A stretch of 19,535 bases of DNA, taken from the NCBI GenBank assembly GCA_045615705.1, contig JAZLFH010000022.1, forward strand, positions 1 through 19,535, in the 5' to 3' direction. Position 1 is the stretch's first letter. Every line of letters begins with the position of its first letter. Source of the DNA: JAZLFH01 sp045615705. Its GTDB lineage: Bacteria > Bacillota > Clostridia > UMGS1883. A program made the translations under genes and the position numbers. Positions 1 through 6,732 of the stretch are shown here, in pieces. The notes under the pieces were generated by a model, which saw nothing but the letters and a program-made list of their open reading frames with translations, did not search any database and was not told the DNA's origin.

Positions 1-131
1 GGCTGGTGCAAAATGCACAGACCACGCAAAGCAAACAAAAGGCTTAAAACCGCCATTTTGAAATCACATAGAAGATAAAATGACATCAAAGTTAAGGTAG
101 AAATTCGTTGTTTGACGAATTTCAGGTTTTA
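1..131. other. Left-edge sequence with no recognised gene
   Basis: No coding signal with a ribosome binding site is visible on either strand. The only structure is the small hairpin at 101-122 (AAATTCGT paired with ACGAATTT, 6-nt loop). It matches the tail hairpin seen after the repeat copies near 591-611 and 11672-11692, and so belongs to repeat copy 1. Confidence 0.5.
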
Positions 132-271
132 ATTGCTTTGCATTTTGAACAAACTTCGCCTCTCGGAGTACTTTCGTACGCCTTCGGGTTCGCAAAAAGC
201 CTTGCTTTTTGCCTCAGTTTGTCCAATCTGCACTATTTTCCCCTCAGCCCCAAAAGGGTGCTGATAGCAAT
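132..271 (-). repeat. Nested-hairpin repeat, copy 1 (divergent, reversed, extra arm)
   Basis: Read on the minus strand, this has the same architecture as the four plus-strand copies but a diverged sequence. The outer stem is ATTGCT/AGCAAT (266-271 with 132-137). The first arm is TCAGC-CCC with GGG-GCTGA (244-264). The second arm is GGACAAACT paired with AGTTTGTTC and contains the mini-hairpins CC-CGAA-GG and CC-GAGA-GG. An additional perfect 9-bp hairpin, GCAAAAAGC/GCTTTTTGC at 192-212, sits at the junction and is absent from the other copies. The outer-stem sequence differs from the CTTTATGC/GCATAAAG of the other copies but still pairs. The function is unknown. Confidence 0.75.
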
Positions 272-396
272 GAATTTTGGAAATTCATTTTGCTACAGCT
301 CCCGAAAAATGCAAGACTCCTATTGTTGCTACACAAACTAAGTAGAAAGGAGTATAAGCTCGCAAATTCTAAAAAGCTCGGAATCCGCATTTTTTC

Positions 397-702
397 TTTA
401 TTCTGTTTGAAAAAATAAATCTCATAATCCGTGATTATATCGGTATTTAAAGTGCTTTATGCGGTCGGCATGTTTTTTTAAAGTCCTTGGGCGACTAAAA
501 AAGCGTGCAGAACGGACAAACTGAACCCGAAGGCGTACGAAGGTACTCCGAGAGGTGAAGTTTGTTCGTAGCATAAAGCATAAATTTTTAAAATTCGTTT
601 TTAACGAATTTTTTCTTTATTCTGTTTGAGAAAATAAATCTCTTAATCCGTGATTATATCGGTATTTAATGTGCTTTATGCGGTCGGTGCGTTTTTTTTA
701 AG
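397..702 (+). repeat. Nested-hairpin repeat, copy 2 with duplicated leader unit
   Basis: This copy is modular. A leader unit (about 397-486) precedes the folded core, a tail hairpin (591-611) follows, and a second near-identical leader unit (about 612-702) comes last without a core. The core is bounded by TGCTTTATGC (453-462) and GCATAAAGCA (571-580). Its first arm pairs GCATG-TTTTTTT (from 469) with AAAAAA-GCGTGC (ending at 509). Its second arm pairs CGGACAAACT with AGTTTGTTCG, using one G-U wobble, and encloses CC-CGAA-GG, GTAC-GAAG-GTAC and CC-GAGA-GG. The element runs up to the 3' end of the 83-aa gene at 712, antisense to it. Confidence 0.8.
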
Positions 703-711
703 CCCAACTGT

Positions 712-963
712 TTATCTTACTTTAATAAGACCACTTTCATAGGCCGTTTTGAAATCTTCAAAAGGCATCGGAAGGCTGTATCCGTCCTTTAAAGCACCTG
801 TGAAGCGGTTTTCTTCATCACCGTCATTGTGGCGACAAATAATTTCTTTTACAACACCGTCTTCGCAAAGACAACTCATTTCCAAAAGATGCTCTTCTGC
901 ATTAGCCTCTTCAAGTATTGTCCAGCCGTTTTCTTTCCATGAAATTTTCTTCTTTTTAAACAT
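712..963 (-). CDS. Hypothetical 83-aa protein
   Basis: I do not recognise this protein. It is 83 aa, highly charged and rich in Glu and Lys, with no signal peptide or membrane segment. It has three Cys/His-bearing positions in the middle (MSCLCED, ICRHND) but no clear metal-binding spacing. The start ATG at 961-963 follows a plausible Shine-Dalgarno sequence (AAAGGTAG) 9-10 nt upstream on the minus strand. That site lies directly behind the rubrerythrin 3' remnant, so before the restriction-modification insertion this gene may have been the next gene after rubrerythrin. Codon choice and the SD support real coding. The function is unknown. Confidence 0.65.
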   Translation of the reverse strand: MFKKKKISWKENGWTILEEANAEEHLLEMSCLCEDGVVKEIICRHNDGDEENRFTGALKDGYSLPMPFEDFKTAYESGLIKVR

Positions 964-978
964 TTTTTCACACTACCT

Positions 979-1041
979 TTCAAAAATTAACCGAAATATC
1001 TTTTAAGCATACCCTCAAAGCCTTTGCCGTGGCGTGCTTCG
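979..1041 (-). pseudogene. Rubrerythrin 3'-end remnant (63-bp direct repeat, copy 1)
   Basis: This stretch is identical to 2997-3059 except for one base (g1026 versus a3044), at a constant offset of 2018 bp. It encodes the last 17 residues of rubrerythrin (EARHGKGFEGMLKRYFG) with the same stop codon. Upstream, the frame stays open for only ten codons back to a TAA, and those codons no longer match rubrerythrin. With the intact copy it brackets the restriction-modification genes. Confidence 0.9.
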
Positions 1042-1142
1042 GAACGGACTTTTTCCGAAAGACCTTGATTTTATACTTTTTTCGGCGGTTTTTCTTTGAC
1101 TTTTCTTTATTATATCGTATACTGCTTATAATTTCAAGAACT
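1042..1142. other. Downstream flank of the restriction-modification cassette
   Basis: This non-coding stretch lies between the endonuclease stop codon and the rubrerythrin remnant. It contains a 7-bp hairpin (TTCGGAA/TTCCGAA, 1038-1060, with the first arm reaching into the remnant) and a minus-strand promoter-like sequence at 1109-1137. No clear intrinsic terminator for the endonuclease gene is visible. Confidence 0.5.
1109..1137 (-). promoter_or_regulatory. Candidate sigma-A promoter reading toward the 83-aa gene
   Basis: On the minus strand TTGAAA (1132-1137) and TATAAT (1109-1114) are separated by 17 bp. Transcription would run through the rubrerythrin remnant into the 83-aa gene with a leader of about 140 nt. 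An 18-bp stretch including this -10 box (1099-1116) is repeated exactly at 2885-2902, at the -10 of the methyltransferase promoter. Confidence 0.6.
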
Positions 1143-1889
1143 TTATATGTCAAATAAACTCGATGGGTCTAATTTGAATTGCAACATTTTTGCAGTATCT
1201 CTGCCTCCATCACCTCCTTTTCTTTGTATCAGCACTCTTCCTAATGTTATACTTCCTCTTGGAGACAATTTTACTTCTCCTACCGCATAATGTTGCAGAA
1301 CTTCATTAATATTTTTTAACACCCATCTGCTGTTTGCGGCCACTTTTTGTGCAACAAGAACCCATTCGGCAGAAAACTGTCCTCTGCCTTTGATAATATC
1401 ACTTAATATTAAAGTTTTATTTTGCTTAAACCAGTTTATAACAGTGTCTTGTTTTTCAGTTTCCATTTCATTTAAAAACATTCTTCGATTGTCTTTTGTG
1501 TCTGTCTTATACGGGAGTTTTTCACCGGTAAAATATTCTAATATTTCATAAACATTATCCGGTATATTCCAGAGTTCTTTATAGTGTGATAACCGTCTTT
1601 TATCTACTTGATTGAAACCTTTTGAATTGCTTACCAATTTTACTTGTATGTTTTCAGCGTCAATGGCACTTTTTAATTTGATTTGAACTTGAACATTTAT
1701 ATCTGCTTTATAGCCGTTCAAAACAACAGCCTTTACATACTCAATATCATTCAAATTATACTGCATAATAACCAACCATTGTTTGGCATCTTCATCTGTT
1801 TTCCAATGGTTAAACTTATTGGCTACTTCTTTTTCATTTTTAAAACCATTTTTGGCTGTTCGTGAACCCCTCAAAACCAAATCTTCCAT
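1143..1889 (-). CDS. Type II restriction endonuclease, HinP1I-like (predicted G^CGC)
   Basis: At 248 aa this is about the length of R.HinP1I (247 aa as I recall), and it resembles that enzyme along its whole length: N-terminal GSRTAKNGFKNEK, central NIQVKLVSN, and C-terminal SPRGSITLGRV and QRKGGDGGRDTAKMLQFKLDP. Asp63, Gln82 and Lys84 fall where the catalytic Asp-Gln-Lys of HinP1I lies, so the active site looks intact. Family knowledge predicts cleavage of GCGC after the first G, leaving 5'-CG ends; the specificity here is inferred, not shown. The gene starts 12 bp after the methyltransferase stop, and its SD (GGAG) immediately follows that stop, so the two are co-transcribed with the modification gene first. 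The frame is intact. Confidence 0.88.
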   Translation of the reverse strand: MEDLVLRGSRTAKNGFKNEKEVANKFNHWKTDEDAKQWLVIMQYNLNDIEYVKAVVLNGYKADINVQVQIKLKSAIDAENIQVKLVSNSKGFNQVDKRRLSHYKELWNIPDNVYEILEYFTGEKLPYKTDTKDNRRMFLNEMETEKQDTVINWFKQNKTLILSDIIKGRGQFSAEWVLVAQKVAANSRWVLKNINEVLQHYAVGEVKLSPRGSITLGRVLIQRKGGDGGRDTAKMLQFKLDPSSLFDI

Positions 1890-1901
1890 TTTCGCTGCTC
1901 C

Positions 1902-2849
1902 TTATATACATTCCAAGAGAGATTTTCCTATTGCACTTATTACCGAAACTGTCATAGCGTTTCCCACTTGCGATAATAGTTTGTTGCTGTTTATTTCTGC
2001 ACTTTTTGTCTTATCTGCAAACTCTTTTGGGAAACCTTGCAAAAGTAAACCCTCATAACCGCTCAATTTCTTTAACTTACCGTTTTTTACATATAATATT
2101 CCATGCCTGCCGGTTCTCAATGTTGGAGTTTTGCCCCTATACAATCTTAAATCACTTTGCCTCCAATCCAACACCAAGTAATCTTCTTTTAACAGTTCTT
2201 GAAAATCAAACTTACCTTTATTGTATTTGTTGTTTATGTATTTTTGCCATGTAGAATTATTAAAGTCTAAAATATCATTATCCGTATCTATTAAATAGTC
2301 TTTTATATCAGGAGTTTCTGTTGGGCGGGGAAACTCGAAAGGTTTTTTCAATAAGTCTTTTTTTATACCAACAAAATATATTCTTTCTCTTGACTGCGGA
2401 ACGCCATAATTTTCGGAGTTAAGAACTCTGTAATCAACATGATAACCAATGCAGGAAAGTTCATCTAATATTACTTTTAATGTTTCTCCTTTGTTGTGAT
2501 TTACCAATCCTTTTACATTTTCCAAAATAAAATAAGGGATGTTTTTTTCTGCCAATATTTTAATCAACCCGTAAATTACCAGACCTCTTTTATCATCAAA
2601 ACCTTTCCTTTTTCCTACAATACTGAATGTTTGGCAAGGGAATCCGCCTATTAAAATATCAAAATCCGGAAGCGTTTTGGTATCTATACGCATTAAATCT
2701 CCGTAATTTTTTTCTTTTTCTCCAAAAAATAGTCTATATGTATAATCGGGAACCATATCTATTTCGCTATGTGCTACACATTCAAGGCTGTTTTTTTCAA
2801 GCCCTAATCTTCCCCCGCCTATACCGGCACAAAAGTCCATAAACTTCAT
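1902..2849 (-). CDS. DNA (cytosine-5) methyltransferase, HinP1I/HhaI-like
   Basis: This enzyme transfers a methyl group from S-adenosylmethionine to cytosine C5 and should protect the host from the adjacent endonuclease, presumably at GCGC. Numbered from the ATG at 2849 (315 aa), the family motifs appear in order: motif I MDFCAGIGGGRLGLE near the N-terminus, motif IV GGFPCQTFS with catalytic Cys72, motif VI ENVKGL at about 110, motif VIII QSRERIYFVG at about 152, a target-recognition region ending in KTPTLRTGRHG, and motif X QVGNAMTVSV near the C-terminus. I chose the ATG at 2849 because AAGGAG lies 10 nt upstream. A TTG at 2882 and an ATG at 2870 are in frame but lack such a site. The endonuclease gene follows directly. 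Confidence 0.93.
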   Translation of the reverse strand: MKFMDFCAGIGGGRLGLEKNSLECVAHSEIDMVPDYTYRLFFGEKEKNYGDLMRIDTKTLPDFDILIGGFPCQTFSIVGKRKGFDDKRGLVIYGLIKILAEKNIPYFILENVKGLVNHNKGETLKVILDELSCIGYHVDYRVLNSENYGVPQSRERIYFVGIKKDLLKKPFEFPRPTETPDIKDYLIDTDNDILDFNNSTWQKYINNKYNKGKFDFQELLKEDYLVLDWRQSDLRLYRGKTPTLRTGRHGILYVKNGKLKKLSGYEGLLLQGFPKEFADKTKSAEINSNKLLSQVGNAMTVSVISAIGKSLLECI

Positions 2850-2894
2850 AATGCGATATCTCCTTGCCATAGAAATACACAAAAACTTTTCTTT

Positions 2895-2923
2895 ATTATA
2901 TCATTAGGTTGTGCAAAAAGCAA
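2895..2923 (-). promoter_or_regulatory. Candidate promoter of the restriction-modification operon
   Basis: On the minus strand TTGCTT (2918-2923) and TATAAT (2895-2900) are 17 bp apart. The predicted transcript starts near 2888, before the ATG at 2849. The -35 box overlaps a small inverted repeat (AAAAGC/GCTTTT). The -10 region is part of the 18-bp sequence repeated at 1099-1116. Confidence 0.6.
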
Positions 2924-2935
2924 CGCTTTTAATAG

Positions 2936-2972
2936 AAATGAAAACACCAACCAAAAGTTTTTTGGTTGGTGT
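2936..2972 (-). terminator. Intrinsic terminator of rubrerythrin
   Basis: A perfect 13-bp stem (ACACCAACCAAAA, 2944-2956, with TTTTGGTTGGTGT, 2960-2972) and a 3-nt loop are followed on the minus strand by TTTCATTTC. It begins 32 nt after the rubrerythrin stop codon. Confidence 0.85.
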
Positions 2973-2996
2973 AATGTAGTCCTATTAAGTTATCGC

Positions 2997-3059
2997 TTCA
3001 AAAATTAACCGAAATATCTTTTAAGCATACCCTCAAAGCCTTTACCGTGGCGTGCTTCG
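2997..3059. repeat. 63-bp direct repeat, copy 2 (inside intact rubrerythrin)
   Basis: This is the partner of 979-1041, with 62 of 63 bases identical. It covers the last codons of the intact rubrerythrin gene and a few bases beyond the stop. The two copies delimit a segment of about 1955 bp that contains exactly the methyltransferase, the endonuclease and their flanks. Confidence 0.9.
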
Positions 3060-3556
3060 TCCTTTGCCATTTCATGAACTGTGTCATGAATTGCGTCATA
3101 GTCAAGTTTTTTGGCAAGTTTTGCAAGTTGAAGTTTGCCTTCTGTTGCACCGCATTCCGCTTCCGAACGAAGTTGCAAATTTTTCTTTGTGGAAGGTGTT
3201 ACGACTTCGCCCAAAAGTTCAGCAAATTTTGCTGCGTGTTCCGCTTCTTCCAGTGCGGCTCTCATGTAGAACTCGCCGATTTCGGGATAACCTTCCCGAA
3301 TTGCCTGACGGCTCATGGCGATGTACATACCGACTTCACAGCATTCGCCCTCAAAGTTTGCTTTAAGACCATCGTAAACTTCTTTGTCGACCTTATTCTT
3401 AGCACCGATTCCGATAACATGTTCACAAGCGAAGTTTAACGAACCCTCCTGCATAACGGTAAACTTTTCACCGCTTACTCCGCACTGAGGACATTTTTCA
3501 GGTGCAAAATCGCCCTCATGCACATAACCGCAAACCGGGCAAACAAATTTTTTCAT
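3005..3556 (-). CDS. rbr: Reverse-type rubrerythrin
   Basis: This is a non-haem iron protein of anaerobes that reduces hydrogen peroxide (and, in some relatives, oxygen) with electrons from rubredoxin-type partners. The 183-aa chain has its rubredoxin domain first: Cys6-x2-Cys9 and Cys22-x2-Cys25 (CPVCGY, CPQCG) bind one Fe(Cys)4. The four-helix diiron domain follows, with Glu-bearing FEGECCE (68-74), EEAEHA (103-108) and DEARHG (166-171). A rubredoxin domain in front rather than behind is the reverse-rubrerythrin order described in clostridia. The SD AAAGGGG precedes the ATG. The DUF1275 gene lies 27 bp upstream on the same strand, so the two are probably co-transcribed. The last 63 bp recur at 979-1041. 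Confidence 0.93.
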   Translation of the reverse strand: MKKFVCPVCGYVHEGDFAPEKCPQCGVSGEKFTVMQEGSLNFACEHVIGIGAKNKVDKEVYDGLKANFEGECCEVGMYIAMSRQAIREGYPEIGEFYMRAALEEAEHAAKFAELLGEVVTPSTKKNLQLRSEAECGATEGKLQLAKLAKKLDYDAIHDTVHEMAKDEARHGKGFEGMLKRYFG

Positions 3557-3583
3557 AGTAAAATACCCCTTTCTTATATAAAT

Positions 3584-4225
3584 TTAAATTAAAAACCAAA
3601 TAACAACAGACATTAAAATGTATAAAACGCCTAAAATTACAATTAAAATATCCGAAACCACTTTAAAAAGCGAAAGAATTAATGCACCTGCCAAGAATGA
3701 AACGATTGCTGTAAAAAATACTATAACTTTTGTAACCGTGTCATCTTTTTTGTCTAAAAAACACATCCAAACAGACTCTACAAGTTGACGGATATTGTTA
3801 GTTATAAAAGGCGTTGAAGCTTTTACTCCGTACCAACTTGTAAAAGTGTTGTATTGGAGTGCAAGTGCAAAAACCAAAGGAACAAGCATAAGCATATTGT
3901 TTGAACATCTTATAAAAGGTTGCACAACAAGAATAATTCCTATTATAAAAGGGATTATCTTTTTTTGTTTTTCTTTACCCAAAAAGTGTTTTGTCAAAAC
4001 TGTTGCGGAAATTCCCAAAACAAATGCCAAAAAGCCCAAAAGCCTTGAAAAGTCGGGCTTTCCGTCAGCGACATGGATAAAGACATTTATAAGATTTGCT
4101 GTTTGGGCATTTGCAAAGATGCCGGAAAATTTGATTATTGAGTACGCTCCTAAAAATCCTGCTCCGAAGTTAAAAAACACAAGCAGTAAATATTCAAAAA
4201 TTTTGCTGTCATTAAATTTTTTCAT
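3584..4225 (-). CDS. DUF1275 (YoaK-like) membrane protein
   Basis: This 213-aa integral membrane protein has about six hydrophobic segments. The N-terminal signature GAGFLGAYSIIKFSGIFANAQ, with its following TANLINV, matches the DUF1275 pattern of a Gly-rich first helix followed by an FANAQT motif. The molecular role of the family is not established and I do not assign a substrate. The SD is GGAG, 5 nt before the ATG. The gene lies 57 bp downstream of nrdD behind an intrinsic terminator, and 27 bp upstream of rubrerythrin. There is little room for a separate promoter, so it may depend partly on readthrough from nrdD. Confidence 0.8.
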   Translation of the reverse strand: MKKFNDSKIFEYLLLVFFNFGAGFLGAYSIIKFSGIFANAQTANLINVFIHVADGKPDFSRLLGFLAFVLGISATVLTKHFLGKEKQKKIIPFIIGIILVVQPFIRCSNNMLMLVPLVFALALQYNTFTSWYGVKASTPFITNNIRQLVESVWMCFLDKKDDTVTKVIVFFTAIVSFLAGALILSLFKVVSDILIVILGVLYILMSVVIWFLI

Positions 4226-4251
4226 AAATTCTCCATTAGATTAAAAGACAT

Positions 4252-4277
4252 AAAAGAGGCTCAGTAGAGCCTCTTTT
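4252..4277 (-). terminator. Intrinsic terminator after nrdD
   Basis: An 11-bp perfect stem (AAAAGAGGCTC with GAGCCTCTTTT) has a 4-nt loop. The A-rich and T-rich ends make it work on either strand. It lies between the nrdD stop and the start of the DUF1275 gene, both on the minus strand. Confidence 0.8.
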
Positions 4278-4282
4278 TAGCA

Positions 4283-6622
4283 TCAAACCGCTTGTCTTTC
4301 AGACTCAACAAATTTTATAATGTTTGATATTCCGGCAATTTTTTCAAATTCCGTCCCCTTTTTAATTATAAGTGTAGGGGCTTGCATAATCTCGTACTGC
4401 TCAACCAAAGAAACATTTTCTTCCGCAAAAAGTTTTTTATAAGTGATTTTTGCACCGTCTAAAACTTCGCAGGCAGCCTTGCAATTAGGGCAAGTTTTTG
4501 TAGCAAACAAAATGTACTCTGTCTTTTCTTCACGCTCTGCTTTAAGACGGGAATTTTTAATGTCGTAAACCTTTCTTTCTTTGTATTCCTGGGTTTTGCC
4601 GTCATTCCAATTCTGTACGGGACGATAGTAACCGGTAATACGGCTGTACACCTCACAAGCCTTTCCGCAGTGAGGACAAGTGCTTGCTTCACCTAATATA
4701 TATCCGTGTTCCGGACAAACCGAGTATGTCGGAGAAAGGGTGTAGTAAGGAAGTTTGTAATTTTGAGCAATTTTTCTTACAAGGTCTGCCGCAGACTTCC
4801 AATCGGGAAGTCTTTCGCCCAAGAATGCGTGGAATACCGTTCCCGATGTGTAGAGCGTTTGAAGTTCGTCTTGTATGTCAAGTGCTTCGAAAATATCGCT
4901 CGAAAATCCGACAGGAAGATGAGAAGAGTTTGTGTAGTAAGGTGTTTCACCCTTTTCGGAAGCGGTTTTTATATCCGGATAACGCTTTACATCATGCTTT
5001 GCAAGACGATAAGAAGTGGACTCTGCGGGAGTCGCTTCGAGGTTGTAGAGGTCGCCGTATTTTTCCTGGTAGTCGCTTAAACGCTCTCTCATATGATTTA
5101 AAACTTCTTTTGTAAACTCTTGCGTTTCCGGGAATATCATACTCTTTCCGAGCCATTTTGCATTAAGACCGACTTCATTCATACCGACAAGACCGATTGT
5201 TGAGAAGTGGTTGTTAAATGTGCCGAGGTATCTCTTTGTGTAGGGATAAAGTCCTTCGTCCAAAAGTTTTGAGATAATATCTCTTTTTACTTTCAAAGAA
5301 CGGGCAGCAATATCCATGAGTTTATCAAGTCTTTTGTAAAAGTCTGCCTTATCTTCAGCAAGGTAAGCAATTCTCGGCATATTGATTGTTACAACGCCGA
5401 CACTACCTGTGCTTTCACCACTTCCGAAGAATCCGCCGGACTTTTTCCTGAGTTCACGAAGGTCAAGACGAAGACGGCAGCACATTGAACGAACATCACT
5501 CGGCTCCATATCGCTGTTGATGTAGTTTGAAAAGTACGGTGTACCGTATTTTGAAGTCATTTCAAATAAAAGACGGTTGTTTTCAGTGTCCGACCAATCA
5601 AAATCAGCCGTAATTGAGTATGTCGGGATAGGATACTGGAAGCCTCTTCCGTTTGCATCGCCCTCAATCATAACTTCGATGAAGGCTTTGTTAATCATAT
5701 CCATTTCAGCCTTGCAATCTTTGTACTTAAACGGCATTTCCTTGCCTCCTACTATTGCAGGAAGTTCCGCAAGGTCGGAGGGAACAGTCCAGTCAAGAGT
5801 AATGTTTGAAAACGGAGCCTGTGTTCCCCAACGAGAAGGTGTATTTACACCGTAAATAAAGGACTCAATACATTTTTTAACCTGGTCATAAGGAAGATTG
5901 TCTGCCTTTACAAAAGGAGCAAGATATGTGTCAAAAGAACTGAACGCCTGAGCACCTGCCCACTCGTTCTGCATAATTCCGAGAAAGTTTACCATCTGGT
6001 TACACAAAGTGGCAAGATGGCTTGCGGGAGAAGATGTAATCTTTCCGGAAATTCCGCCAAGTCCCTCTTGAATGAGTTGACGAAGCGACCAACCTGCACA
6101 GTAGCCTGTGAGCATTGAAAGGTCATGTATGTGCATATCCGCATTTCTGTGGGCGTTTGCGATTTCTTCATCATAGATTTCGCTCAGCCAGTAGTTTGCG
6201 GTAATAGCACCGGAGTTACTTAAAATAAGACCTCCGACAGAATATGTAACTGTCGAATTTTCTTTAACACGCCAGTCGGTAACCTTTACATAACTGTCAA
6301 CAATTTCTTTGTAGTCAAGAATTGTGGACTTCATATTACGCATTTTTTCGTGAAGTTTTCTGTAAAGAATGTAAGCCTTGGCAACATCGGCGTAGCCTGC
6401 CTGAACCAACACTGCTTCAACGCTGTCTTGAATGTCTTCTACCGTGATTTTGTCCTCTGAAATCTTTTCTTCAAAGTTTGCGGTTACTTTAAGAGCGAGA
6501 AAGTCAATAATATTTTGATTGTACTGTTTGTTTTGCGCTTCAAATGCGTTTTTGATTGCATCACTGATTTTGGAAAGCTCAAAATCAACAAGTTTCCCGT
6601 CTCTTTTGAGTACCTTGTACAT
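4283..6622 (-). CDS. nrdD: Anaerobic (class III) ribonucleoside-triphosphate reductase with C-terminal redoxin domain
   Basis: NrdD reduces ribonucleoside triphosphates to deoxyribonucleotides for DNA synthesis without oxygen, using a glycyl radical installed by the radical-SAM activase NrdG. The 779-aa chain starts with an ATP-cone (about 1-95, KRDGKLVDFELSKI). The barrel follows (RWGTQAPFSNITLDW; a Cys pair in RSMCCRL), then a zinc site with Cys636, Cys649 and Cys652 (CPEHGY, CPHCG), then the glycyl-radical motif RITGYYRPVQNW with Gly664. Residues 700-779 form an additional thioredoxin/glutaredoxin-like domain with CPNC (711-714) and a cis-Pro motif (QAPTLI). That fused domain suggests a disulfide reductant rather than formate. 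No nrdG lies next to it in this window. The SD GGAGGA precedes the ATG, and a strong promoter with two NrdR-like boxes lies upstream. Confidence 0.95.
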   Translation of the reverse strand: MYKVLKRDGKLVDFELSKISDAIKNAFEAQNKQYNQNIIDFLALKVTANFEEKISEDKITVEDIQDSVEAVLVQAGYADVAKAYILYRKLHEKMRNMKSTILDYKEIVDSYVKVTDWRVKENSTVTYSVGGLILSNSGAITANYWLSEIYDEEIANAHRNADMHIHDLSMLTGYCAGWSLRQLIQEGLGGISGKITSSPASHLATLCNQMVNFLGIMQNEWAGAQAFSSFDTYLAPFVKADNLPYDQVKKCIESFIYGVNTPSRWGTQAPFSNITLDWTVPSDLAELPAIVGGKEMPFKYKDCKAEMDMINKAFIEVMIEGDANGRGFQYPIPTYSITADFDWSDTENNRLLFEMTSKYGTPYFSNYINSDMEPSDVRSMCCRLRLDLRELRKKSGGFFGSGESTGSVGVVTINMPRIAYLAEDKADFYKRLDKLMDIAARSLKVKRDIISKLLDEGLYPYTKRYLGTFNNHFSTIGLVGMNEVGLNAKWLGKSMIFPETQEFTKEVLNHMRERLSDYQEKYGDLYNLEATPAESTSYRLAKHDVKRYPDIKTASEKGETPYYTNSSHLPVGFSSDIFEALDIQDELQTLYTSGTVFHAFLGERLPDWKSAADLVRKIAQNYKLPYYTLSPTYSVCPEHGYILGEASTCPHCGKACEVYSRITGYYRPVQNWNDGKTQEYKERKVYDIKNSRLKAEREEKTEYILFATKTCPNCKAACEVLDGAKITYKKLFAEENVSLVEQYEIMQAPTLIIKKGTEFEKIAGISNIIKFVESERQAV

Positions 6623-6664
6623 TTTTCATTCCTCCAAACATTTTAGAATTATTTTTGTGAATTC

Positions 6665-6693
6665 ATATTAGCACAATATTTAGACTGTGTCAA
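6665..6693 (-). promoter_or_regulatory. nrdD promoter
   Basis: TTGACA (6688-6693) and TAATAT (6665-6670) are separated by 17 bp on the minus strand, close to sigma-A consensus. The start site would fall near 6658, giving a leader of about 36 nt before nrdD. Confidence 0.85.
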
Positions 6694-6717
6694 CAAAAAA
6701 ATTACAAGATATTGTGT
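6671..6717 (-). promoter_or_regulatory. Pair of candidate NrdR boxes over the nrdD promoter
   Basis: On the minus strand ACACAATATCTTGTAA (6702-6717) matches 13 of 16 positions of the NrdR consensus ACACWATATATWGTGT. AGTCTAAATATTGTGC (6671-6686) matches 12 of 16. The two starts are exactly 31 bp apart, the three-turn spacing typical of NrdR operators. The downstream box fills the -35/-10 spacer and the upstream box lies just before the -35, consistent with repression by ATP/dATP-sensing NrdR. Confidence 0.75.
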
Positions 6718-6732
6718 TTTTTCATAAAGTTG

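Noticed and set aside
108..418. Plus-strand ORFs of 77 and 69 aa at the left edge
   Set aside because: They run through the hairpins of repeat copy 1 and into copy 2, have no ribosome binding site, and resemble no protein. The DNA is better explained as the structured repeat.
453..580. Cloverleaf-like repeat core as a tRNA or tRNA-like gene
   Set aside because: The three mini-hairpins and closing stem recall a cloverleaf, but stems of 2-4 bp, no T-loop GTTCRA motif, no anticodon loop and no CCA end exclude a tRNA.
397..702. Insertion sequence or transposon
   Set aside because: No transposase reading frame, no terminal inverted repeats with target duplications, and no phage or integrase gene in the window. 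A non-autonomous mobile element remains possible.
3047..3439. Plus-strand ORFs of 130 and 104 aa opposite rubrerythrin
   Set aside because: Antisense shadows of a clearly recognisable gene, with no SD and Cys/Phe-rich shadow composition.
4684..5115. Plus-strand ORFs of 143 and 124 aa opposite nrdD
   Set aside because: They lie within the catalytic coding region of nrdD on the other strand and show no ribosome binding site or protein-like motifs.
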